Shown here piece after piece: positions 1 through 6,949 of a DNA stretch of 10,147 nucleotides. A program made the position numbers and the translations under genes. A model generated the notes under the pieces. That model did no database searches, was not told where the DNA came from, and saw only the letters and a program-made list of their open reading frames with translations. Origin of the DNA: Baffinella frigidus. Lineage: Eukaryota; Cryptophyceae; Cryptomonadales; Baffinellaceae. The stretch covers positions 373,480 to 383,626 of the forward strand of contig MU646309.1 of assembly GCA_026770585.1 (NCBI GenBank). Direction: 5' to 3'. Numbering within the stretch: position 1 is the first letter of the stretch; each line of letters starts with the position of its first letter.

Positions 1-116
1 TCACGGGAGAGAGAGGGAGAGGGCAATGGAGAGGGAGAGAGGGGGAGAGAGTGCGAGAGAGAGAGAGAGAAAGCAAGAGTGCGAGAGAGAGAGGGGGGGG
101 GGAGGGCAGGGGGGCG
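1..116. repeat. GA-rich microsatellite and G-run inside the Hsp110-like gene
   Basis: Imperfect GA/GAGG microsatellite (longest pure GA run near 50-70) ending in a G-run and a GGGGCGG tract. It lies just downstream of the donor of the last visible exon of the minus-strand gene, so in sense orientation it is a CT-rich tract at the start of an intron that continues beyond the left edge. No coding signal is visible here. Confidence 0.9.
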
Positions 117-120
117 GAAC

Positions 121-3100
121 CTGAGGGACGAGCATGGGGGGGTTGAATCCCGCGACAATTGCCGCATCCCGAAGCGCCCCGCGCTGCCGCTCTGTGAAGC
201 TCCCGGGAACCTGCAAGGAATTTGGTGAGCCCAGGCTCTTTTCCGCTCCAAAGATGACGGAAGTGCACCACGAACCCAGCATGTGAACTTGGGAATAGTC
301 GGTCAACCCGCGTGCGACGGAGCTAGACCCTCTCCCCCCACCAGCCCTCAGAGTGGGAGCAAATCTTTTTGATCGAGACCCCTGATTTGTACCACAGATC
401 GCCGGATTCCGGCGACCTCCAGTACGGATCAAGGGGATTCAAAAAGGCGATCTGCAACCACGACGATGGCTGGTGGGGGGGTTGGGAGGAGTGGGCGTTT
501 CAGGGTTAGAGTGTGAGGCCGTCACTATCCGCGTAAGTCAACTAGTCAACTTGCGAAACCCCAGAGCTTACCAATTAGGAAATTAGGGATCCCTACTAGG
601 AATCCAGACAGCTTGCATCACCAAAGCGAACACCTGGAATTAAGACAGCATGACCAATACGGGATCTCTTTTATCCCTATTAGGAATTGAGACAGCACCA
701 ATTAGGGACCCCTGCAAGAAATTGAGACACGCACCACAAGAGTGAGTGCCCAATCCGTGAGCGGCAGCCCCCCGACAGCCACGAGCTTATTCTTGCCGGT
801 CAGAGACAGCAGTTGATTGCACACAGCGGAACCAAAATTACCAATTACTGACCCCAATTAGGAAATGAGACATTAAGGATCCCTACTAGGTAGGATCCTA
901 GTGAGACGAACGACCAAAACGAGCACCCAATCGGTGAGCGGCAGGCCTCTGACAGCCGCGAGCTTGTTCTTGTCGGTCAGCGAGAACAGCTGGTCCTCTC
1001 CCTACTTCCCAACTAGGGACCATTCGTTGCTACCCACGCACCTCTAATTGTCAATTAGGACCCCTTGATTACTTAATACGGAACCTAAATTACCAATTAG
1101 GGATCCCTATTACTAATAGGGATCCCTAACTTAGGGTGTTAGGAGGCATGACGCACCACCAAGGCGAGGGCCCAGTCGGTGAGCGGGAGGCCTCCGACAG
1201 CCGCGAGTTTGTTCTTGTCGGTCAGCGAGAGCAGCTGGTCCTCGCCGTATCTGCCAGGTTTTGGGGAGTGGGGTTTGGGGTTTGAGGGGTAGGTGTAGGT
1301 AGTTAGTTGGAAGGGTTTGGGGTTTGGGGTTTGGGGTTTGGGGTTTGAGGTTCAAGGTTTGGGGTTTAGGGTTTGGGGGTTAGGCTTCTTCTTTCTTTCG
1401 TTCTTTCTTTCTTTCTGTCCTTTTTTCGGTTTTGAGAGTCGGGTTTAGGGTTTGGGGGATAGCATGTACTTGGCCATGCCCGCGAGCTGCCACGCGAGCG
1501 TTTGCTCCAATCTCCCCAAGGAAAAATCCATTTTTCTCCAAAAGTGGCCGATTCGTGGCACGCATGTGTGAACTGACCGCAATTCCCGATTTGCCGCCAG
1601 CTCTTCCGCGTAGGAAGGGTTTAGGGTTTATGGTTAGGGGTGTATGGTACCTGATCATGGTTAGTACGTGGCAGGGTTCACGGTTTGGGGTGTAGGGTAG
1701 TGTAGTGTAGGATAGGGTATGGTATGGTAGGGTGGGATAGGGTAGGGTAGGGTAGATAGGGTAGGGTAGGGTCGGGAGGGTGTAGGGTGCAGGGGGTACT
1801 TGGCCATGGCCGCGAGCTGCCACGCGAGCGCCAGCTCCAGCGGCAGCGTTTGCTCCTGCCCGTCAAACTCCACCTACCAGAGGAGAGCGAGAGAGACCTG
1901 AATTAATACCAACAGAGGAGAGAGAGAGCCCGTTATGAAAACCAACAGAGAAGCCAGAGCTGAGCGGCAGCGTTTGCGCGTCCCCGTCGAACTCCACCTA
2001 ACACGCGGGACAGGTATCAATACCAGGAGAGGAGAGAGAGAGATCTTTATTGATACTGACATAGGAGCCAGAGACCTTTATTGATACCGAACGAGGAGAG
2101 AGAGGGACCTTTAGAAATAGCGACAGTCGGAGAGAGAGCCCGTTATGAATACCAACCGAGGAGAAAGAGCTCCAGTGGGAGCGTTTGCTCCTCCCCGGCA
2201 AACTCTACTGAACAGAGGAGAGAGAGAGACCTTTAATAATACCATTAGAGGAGAGAGAGCCCGTTATGAATACCAACAGAGGAGAGATAGCTCCAACAGG
2301 AGCGTTTGCCTCTCCCCCGCAGAATCCACCTACCGCGCAACCCAGCATGTCAAATCGAGACCCAGCATGTCAAATCTATTCTCCGGCATCGACCTGATGC
2401 CGGTATTGTGTAGCAGTGCTACCACGCCAGAGGGCTCGAGGCAAACCGACGCCTTATCCATGCCAAATCTGACGTCATTGAATTGAGTATGAAGGGGATT
2501 TCCCCTGAATGATGTCAAAAGTGGATGTTTCGAGCCCTCCGGCGTGGTATGGTAGGCAACGTACCGACGCGGCGGCGTGCCCGCTGTCCGCGTGCTTGGC
2601 CACGGCGAACGGCGGCTGGACGGGCAGCGCTGCCGAGGGGTTTGGTGTTTGATGGTTGGCGTTTGGTGTTTGGGATTTGGTGTTTGTATTTGTGTTTGGG
2701 GTTTGAGGTTTAGGGTTCGGGGTTTAGGGTTTAGGGTTACAAACCTGCGGCGTCCTCGACGGATCGCGCGAGGAGGGGCAGGAAATCGAGGATCATGTTC
2801 TGGGCGTTGGACGCCGGCTGCGTCGCTGCTATCTCGCCCACCTGCGGTCATAGTTAATTTGGGCTAATTTAAGACACCGTTTCGTGCTGTCTTAAGGGTG
2901 AATTTTGTTATCTTAGCCCCGACATAGGTGTAGCATAGCCCACAACCCACACGTAAGATAGCGGCTATCTCGCCCACCAGCGGTCATGGCGTTAACGCAG
3001 AACCAGATTCAATTTATAGCATCGATGAGATGGCGACCACGCTACTTGGCAGCGGCCGAGTTCCTTTCCCCCCGGATATCCGGGGAAAATGCGGTTAGAA

Positions 3101-4378
3101 TCCAATGCAAATGAACAACATTTTAGCACAAATGGTTTAGATGGACTGTATCCGTGAAGCCCCCGGTGGCTACTAAGTGGCAAGCTCGCGAGGTTGAGGT
3201 GGCCTACAAAAGCTGGTGAAGTTCCACCAGCCCTCAGGGTTGGAGCAAATCGACAGTTTTTGATTTCCGATTCCTTCAGGAGTGAAGCCGGAATCCGGCT
3301 TCAACGGCTCCAATTCCCGAAGGAATCGGAAATCAAAAATCATGGATTTGCTCCAACCCTGAGGGCTGGTGGTTGTGGTGGCAGCGTCCGGAGCTCATCT
3401 GGGAACATGTTTAATTCAAAAGAAAATGGACTATCAAACCAGATTCTGCCATAATTAAATTTACTGAGGACCTTAATTAATCTTCTTCCAACTCCCATGA
3501 ACACATAGGGATCCGTTTTCTTTTAAATTAAACATGTCCCCGGATCAGAGCCCATGCCGGGTACGCGAAAACATGGTACGTGACTTTAAGTCCCTTCATC
3601 CCAGCGTTTTAGTGGCAATGAACCCACCAACCCCCACGGAAGGACCAAATGGTCGTTTTTAAAACCCTGAATTTATCTGTGCAGACCCCCTTTTGGGGGG
3701 TGTCTTTGAGGTAAATACGAGATTCTAAAATCGACGATTTGGTCCTCCTGAGGGTTGGTGGACACCTCCTTCTTCTTGCCGCGGAGCGCGACGGCCGTGG
3801 GGGTCTCAAGCCGCGACATGTCGTTCTGCACCAGCACTGCACACCCGCCCCCCAGCCCGCCGGCAGACACCGCGTCGCCGAGCGAGCTCCTGCAAGCAAG
3901 GAACCCATGAGTGTTCGCACACGCTCGAGATGGCAATTAGCAAGTTGCAGAGGAGGATTGGGGGAGAGGGCGCGCGGCAGGGTAGAGGTTGCGACGGCAT
4001 GGGGGAGGATGCGGGCGGGGTGGAGTACCTCATTGCCGCGACCGTGTTCTGGCAGCCCACGTCCACACACATGATCCCCATGCGCCCCTCCTCCCCGATC
4101 TTGGTGTTGACCAAGTTCTCTTCCCCTCCACCGTGGACACCCACAGTAGCGTCCACCCCGCCGATCACAAAGTCACCATTACCGTCCTGCACGATTGTGT
4201 AGCCGTCTTTGCCGCCGCCCTCGCCCTCGCCCTCGCCCGCTCCCCGCAAGCGAAGCACTTTGCTCCGGGTCGAGGGGCGCATCATCACGGAACCTCTCTT
4301 AGACGACAATACACCGAGAGACGACGCTGACCCGTGGGTGCATGCCGCCATGCTCGCGAGCAACACGAGTCTAACCAT
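121..4378 (-). CDS. Hsp70-superfamily chaperone, Hsp110/Grp170-like, 7 exons, 3' end off window
   Basis: Exons in order of transcription: 4378-4029, 3889-3766, 2841-2745, 2629-2565, 1873-1800, 1250-1160, 210-121. All have GT donors and AG acceptors, with phases 2,0,1,0,2,0,0, giving 891 nt or 297 codons without a stop. ATG 4378 was chosen because it starts a signal-peptide-like segment (MVRLVLLASMAACTHG); the frame upstream is repeat-derived. Residues 40-57 hold VLRLRGAGEGEGEG, and 58-99 are an unrecognised extension. The nucleotide-binding domain starts near residue 100 with MGIMCVDVGCQNTVAAM, the phosphate-1 loop, where Asp is kept and GTT is replaced by GCQN as in Hsp110s. RLETPTAVALRGKKKEVGE, ATQPASNAQN, PLTDWALAL and VPGSFTERQRGALRDAA then follow in the family's order. 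The DAKRLIGR segment reads DFLPLLAR, so the Lys important for ATP hydrolysis in Hsc70 is lost. Hsp110 proteins act as Hsp70 nucleotide-exchange factors and holdases; the signal peptide suggests an ER or secretory form (Grp170-like) or a plastid route. Superfamily membership is solid, the subgroup is likely, the location is inferred. Confidence 0.8.
338..476. mobile_element. Introner-like inverted-repeat element, CCACCAGCCCTCAG family, copy 1
   Basis: 139-bp element starting CCACCAGCCCTCAGAG and ending GATGGCTGGTGG. Inner arms also pair (CTTTTTGATC near 366 against GATCAAGG/CAAAAAGG near 428-447). The right arm has drifted from the family consensus (GATTTGCTCC became GATCTGCAACC). It lies in the intron before the last visible exon of the Hsp110-like gene. 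No convincing target duplication (CC left, GG right). Confidence 0.65.
738..818 (-). pseudogene. Decayed copy A of Hsp110-like exon 6
   Basis: Translates as LLSLTGKNKLVAVGG and PLTDWALTL, nearly the same as the intact exon (LLSLTDKNKLAAVGG, PLTDWALAL). It ends at a usable donor (CTT|GTGGTGCG). The 5' end is lost: there is no AG where the acceptor should be and the YGED start is gone. There is no stop codon in the retained part. Probably unspliced relic. Confidence 0.7.
915..1001 (-). pseudogene. Decayed copy B of Hsp110-like exon 6
   Basis: Translates as GEDQLFSLTDKNKLAAVRG and PLTDWVLVL, ending at a possible donor TTG|GTCGTTCG. In the register of the intact exon the Tyr codon TAC has become TAG and the acceptor CAG is altered. 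A shifted AG right there (GTAG|GGAGAG) would give a phase-0 exon that does not match the phase-2 donor of exon 5. Most likely decaying, though splicing from exon 4 (phase 0) is formally possible. Confidence 0.7.
1258..1462. repeat. Degenerate telomere-like TTTGGGG/TTTAGGG tract with a CTTT microsatellite
   Basis: Runs of GGTTTGGGGTTT and GGTTTAGGG at 1258-1380 and 1430-1460, split by a CTTT/GTTCTTTC tract at 1384-1422. They lie in the intron between exons 5 and 6 of the minus-strand gene, so the sense strand reads CCCTAAACCCCAAA. The mixed, imperfect unit argues for an interstitial satellite rather than a true telomere. Confidence 0.9.
1470..1508 (-). pseudogene. 3' partial copy of Hsp110-like exon 5 with donor
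   Basis: Sense translation EQT-LAWQLAGMAK, followed by the donor AA|GTACATG. The intact exon 5 (1873-1800) ends EQTLPLELALAWQLAAMAK before AA|GTACCCC. This copy lies downstream of the intact exon and keeps its 3' half and donor, with an internal deletion of about six codons and no acceptor. Confidence 0.75.
1617..1797. repeat. Degenerate GGTTTAGGG / GTAGGGTAGGGTA satellite
   Basis: Begins with GGGTTTAGGGTTTATGG and passes into a TAGGG/GGTATGGTAGGG array that runs to the donor of exon 5. In sense orientation this is a CCCTA-rich stretch filling the first 180 bases of intron 5. No coding signal. Confidence 0.85.
1874..2330. repeat. GAGAGA minisatellite containing three 5' partial copies of exon 5
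   Basis: Units of ACCAACAGAGGAGAGAGAG, CCCGTTATGAATACCAAC and GAGAGACCTTTA(TT)AATA recur through the 3' end of intron 4. Between them lie three copies of the acceptor plus 5' half of exon 5. Pairs at 1997-1965 (VEFDGDAQTLPL after GTTAG), 2208-2169 (VEFAGEEQTLPLEL, acceptor altered) and 2329-2291 (VDSAGERQTLLLEL after GGTAG). The intact exon reads VEFDGQEQTLPLEL after CTGGTAG. An inverted relative of the minisatellite unit (AATAAAGGTCTCTCTC) occurs at 5966-6125 in the plus-strand gene. Confidence 0.8.
2422..2547. mobile_element. 126-bp inverted-repeat element, CCACGCC family, copy 1
   Basis: Starts CCACGCCAGAGGGCTCGAGG and ends CGAGCCCTCCGGCGTGG, flanked by a TA on both sides (2420-2421, 2548-2549). 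It lies 15 bases inside the donor of exon 4 (GTACGT at 2564-2559). The interior is not palindromic, so the copies have an orientation; this one matches the copy at 9118-9243. No coding capacity: a non-autonomous DNA element. Confidence 0.85.
2639..2740. repeat. Telomere-like TTTGGTGTTTGGG/TTTAGGG tract filling intron 3
   Basis: GTTTGGTGTTTGATGG variants grade into GGTTTAGGGTTTAGGG at 2722-2738. The tract fills almost all of the 115-bp intron between exons 3 and 4 of the minus-strand gene, leaving only the donor (GTTTGT) and acceptor (CTCGGCAG). Confidence 0.85.
2961..2988 (-). pseudogene. 5' edge copy of Hsp110-like exon 3
   Basis: 28-bp near repeat of 2827-2854. In sense it reads TGACCGCTGGTGGGCGAGAT, against TGACCGCAGGTGGGCGAGAT at the intact exon start. 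The acceptor CAG is CTG here, so it cannot serve as the same splice site. It sits about 130 bp upstream of the intact acceptor. Confidence 0.75.
3224..3372. mobile_element. Introner-like element, CCACCAGCCCTCAG family, copy 2
   Basis: 149-bp near-complete palindrome. The ends CCACCAGCCCTCAGGGTTGG and its complement are perfect; inner arms GATTTCCGATTCCTTC and GAAGGAATCGGAAATC also pair around a GGAATCCGGCTTC centre. The flanking dinucleotide TT occurs on both sides (3222-3223, 3373-3374). It is one of three elements in intron 2 of the Hsp110-like gene. Confidence 0.9.
3391..3551. mobile_element. MITE-like element with ACATGTTTAATT inverted ends
   Basis: Left arm GGGAACATGTTTAATTCAAA pairs with right arm TTTAAATTAAACATGTCCCC over about 38 bp; outer bases GAGCTCATC and GATCAGAGC continue more weakly. 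The centre is AT-rich (TTAATTAATC). The sequence differs from the CCACCAG family, so it is a separate small DNA element in intron 2. Exact ends and target duplication are unclear. Confidence 0.8.
3624..3761. mobile_element. Introner-like element, CCACCAACCC subfamily, copy 3, abutting exon 2 donor
   Basis: 138-bp element with ends CCACCAACCCCCACGGAAGG and CCTCCTGAGGGTTGGTGG, and AC on both sides (3622-3623, 3762-3763). An inner hairpin (ACCCCC-TTTT-GGGGGGT) lies near 3685-3701. In sense the exon 2 donor GTGT directly precedes it: the first GT is the splice donor and the second is the duplicated target dinucleotide. This is the arrangement expected if the insertion created or extended the intron. 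Confidence 0.9.
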
Positions 4379-4620
4379 CGAGACGCGGGGCGATCCGCGA
4401 CAGGAAGCCGCCATAACTGCAGGAATGGAGGCCATGCCCGTGGGATCTGATGTTTGTAAAGTCACTTCTCTCACGATGTTTGTAAAGCCACTTCTGAAAT
4501 TGGCCGTTTGGTTGGGGGGACCGACGGGGCAACGGGCTATGGCGCTTCCCACGGCCGCCCGCTAGCAAACTTGGCGCGCACAGAGTGAGCTGAGAACGGG
4601 GCGGAGAGCGGCTTCGAAAA
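4379..4620. promoter_or_regulatory. Divergent intergenic region between the two genes
   Basis: 242 bp separate the two start codons (ATG 4378 on minus, ATG 4621 on plus), so the two promoters probably lie here. I see no TATA box. There is a direct repeat GATGTTTGTAAAGTCACTTC (4448) and GATGTTTGTAAAGCCACTTC (4475), 27 bp apart. The block GGAATGGAGGCCATGCCCGT at 4423 recurs at 8253. Promoter activity is inferred from gene orientation only. Confidence 0.45.
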
Positions 4621-6867
4621 ATGTCGCGGGACATGTCGCGGGTTCAGGCGAGGTTGGAGAAGGTCAGGGAGGGAGCGAGGGCGCGTCCGTCCACAGCTGC
4701 CCCGAAACTCGTGTCGTCTGTGCGGGATGCGGGCCCTCCAACGTAACGCAACCCCATATCGCCGTGGTTAAGACGATGGGAACCGCTCGCGTGTGTCTCA
4801 CTCTCTGCGTGTTTCGTGATCCTCATGAAAGGAGGATCCTGGACTCGGAAACTGAGAGAGCAGCTAGAGTACCTGGGCATTGATCACAATTCCCCCATGG
4901 GTTTCACACCGTACGGAGCGTAGCTGAACTGTAGTACCCCTGGAAGGGAATGACCCGGAGAGATTCCGGGTGGGATGCAGGCTTCGCGCTGTTCCCTTGG
5001 TGGATTGCGTACTGAATTGCGTACTGAAGCTTTTGGTTCACTGAAGCTTGGGCGGCTGATTGCACACTGAGGCTTGGGCGGTGGTGCGCAGAGGCCCTGA
5101 CCCCTCAAACCTCAACCCTCAACCCTCAACCCTCAACCCTGATGCGCAGGAGCAAGGCTCCGGGGTTCTGGTCGCACATCCAGAACATGCAGGTTCCCAC
5201 CAGCCATGGGAGGTTGCTCAAATAGTGCTCTGGAGCAAAGGTTTTTCAAAACTCCGAATGGAGCTAAAAGTCCCATTGTCGTACAAATTGTGTACCGTTT
5301 TTGTCAGCGGGGTCGAATCGACCCCGCTGTCATGGTAAATCGAAAATGTTCCAGGGCAGTATTTGAGCCACCTCCCAGGGCTGGAGGTCGAGCTCTGTCC
5401 CAGTTCGATTTGGGCTCGTAGATAGAGTGCCCCCGCCGAAATTTCACAGGTGAATTTCATGGGGGGGTGTCAAAATTCACCCGTGAAATTTCGGGGGGGG
5501 CACTCTATCTACGAGCCCAATTTGAACTGGGACAGAGCTATAGGTTCATCCACCAACCCTCGTTTTTGGAGCCATTTCCTTCGGCCAGCCGGATAAAGAT
5601 AAAATCGGCGATTTGCTCCTCCCGTGAGGCCACACAGAGGGCTACGAAGGGATTGGAACCCCCCTGTGTCCAGACGGGTTGCCTACCGTAGGGTCCTAGG
5701 TCTTGTCGCTTAGGGGTTATTCAAAACCCCTTGGACGTCCGCTGTGTGGGTTGGTGGCTCCATCTCTCTACACGCGAACAATGGTATACATATATACTAC
5801 CCAATTGTCTACTCCATTCTTTCCCCGGTGGAAAACACCCCCCTCAGTAAAGACGTCCGCATTTTTGTTTTGCTCTGACGCAGCCTCGATGGGGGTGCGT
5901 ACATGGCGGCCATGTACTCCCTGGATGCCACACCCCTGAAGACCAACAGCGTTGGCCGTGTTGGTAGTAATGCAGGTCTCTCTCTTTACCGAAGGTAGTA
6001 ATAAAGGTCTCTCGCTTATAATAATAAAGGTCTCTCTCATAGTAATAAAGGTCTCTCTCGCATAGTAATAAAGCTCTCTCTCGTATAGTCATAAAGGTCT
6101 CACCCTTTTGGTAATTAAGGTCTGTCTTATACAGGACCACACGGTGGGCTTCGAGGGTTTCGTTGACCCTTTATTCCGGGGTGTTACGTGACCAATTTGC
6201 ATAGAAAAATCCTTCAAGTTAATTGTGTTCAGGTAAGTTGACTTTTGATGAAAGGTTCGTAGTCCACCGTGTGGTTGGGAGGCGGGGCGCGGGCAGCATT
6301 CGCCCATCAAGCCGTTCGGCGGAATTAATGAAAAACGGCCACGTAATTATTGAAGTTGACGTTTTTGTACCAGAACCGTCAACTTTCAGGGGTATGAAAA
6401 CGTCAACTTTGACTATTTAAAAAACACTTTTCACACTGCGCTAGGATTGGGAGGCCGGGCGCGCGCAGAATTCGCTCTTCACGCCCTTTGCGGCCGCGAA
6501 AACTGCTACACGCCTCGGAATTCATGAAAAACGGCCACGGCATTAATGAAAATTTGGTAGAAGTTGACGACTCTTTCACAAAAACGTCATCTTTTTAAAT
6601 ACTTTCTGCATACTGCGCGTGCGGACAAGTTCTCTGCACACCGCTCTAAAGCGCCCGGACACGTGTTCGAACGCCAGGATTGGGAGGCCGGGCGCGGGCA
6701 GCATTCGCTCTTCACGCCCTTCGCGCTCGCGAAAAACTGCTACTCCCCCTCTATTTAAAAAAGGGTAGGGCACGTACCCCTATCCGCATGAAAGCCTGGG
6801 CGCCGATCAGGGCTGTCTTGCGTATGTGGGTATGCGGGCATTCACGTTTATGTCTCGCTAACAAAGG

Positions 6868-6903
<36 letters not shown>

Positions 6904-6918
6904 CTCTTTCTCTCCTCT

Positions 6919-6949
<31 letters not shown>

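Larger units (their letters stand above)
541..1140. repeat. AT-rich repeat field of the intron before exon 7, carrying two extra copies of exon 6
   Basis: The field is built of recurring words ACCAATTAGG, GGATCCCTACTAGG and AGGAAATGAGAC in varying order, and resembles repeated duplication of one intron segment. Embedded are two extra exon 6 copies (738-818 and 915-1001), each followed in sense by an intron start like that of the intact exon at 1160-1250. Confidence 0.75.

Noticed and set aside
1-432. 143-codon open frame on the minus strand read as one gene
   Set aside because: Only the part at 121-210 is coding-like, and it is the Hsp110-like exon 7 bounded by CAG|GT sites. The rest is microsatellite, intron and an introner-like element.
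2145-2486. 113-codon plus-strand frame through the GAGA minisatellite
   Set aside because: Composition is dictated by repeat units and it runs antisense to the exon 5 copies and into a transposon end.
1258-2740. Chromosome-end telomere
   Set aside because: The units are mixed and imperfect, interrupted by exons, and occur again in the opposite strand at the other end of the window; they are intronic satellites.
3194-3454. Plus-strand frame containing FAPTLRAGG
   Set aside because: It lies across a palindromic element; the same peptide appears from the inverted ends of other copies, so it is element sequence.
5635-5700. tRNA-like T-arm on the minus strand (GGTTCCAATCCC followed by CGTAGCC)
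   Set aside because: No matching 5' acceptor strand or D-arm; the bases belong to inverted arms of the composite element.
5966-6125. CRISPR-like array of regularly spaced repeats
   Set aside because: Units are imperfect and contiguous, without unique spacers, in eukaryotic intron sequence.
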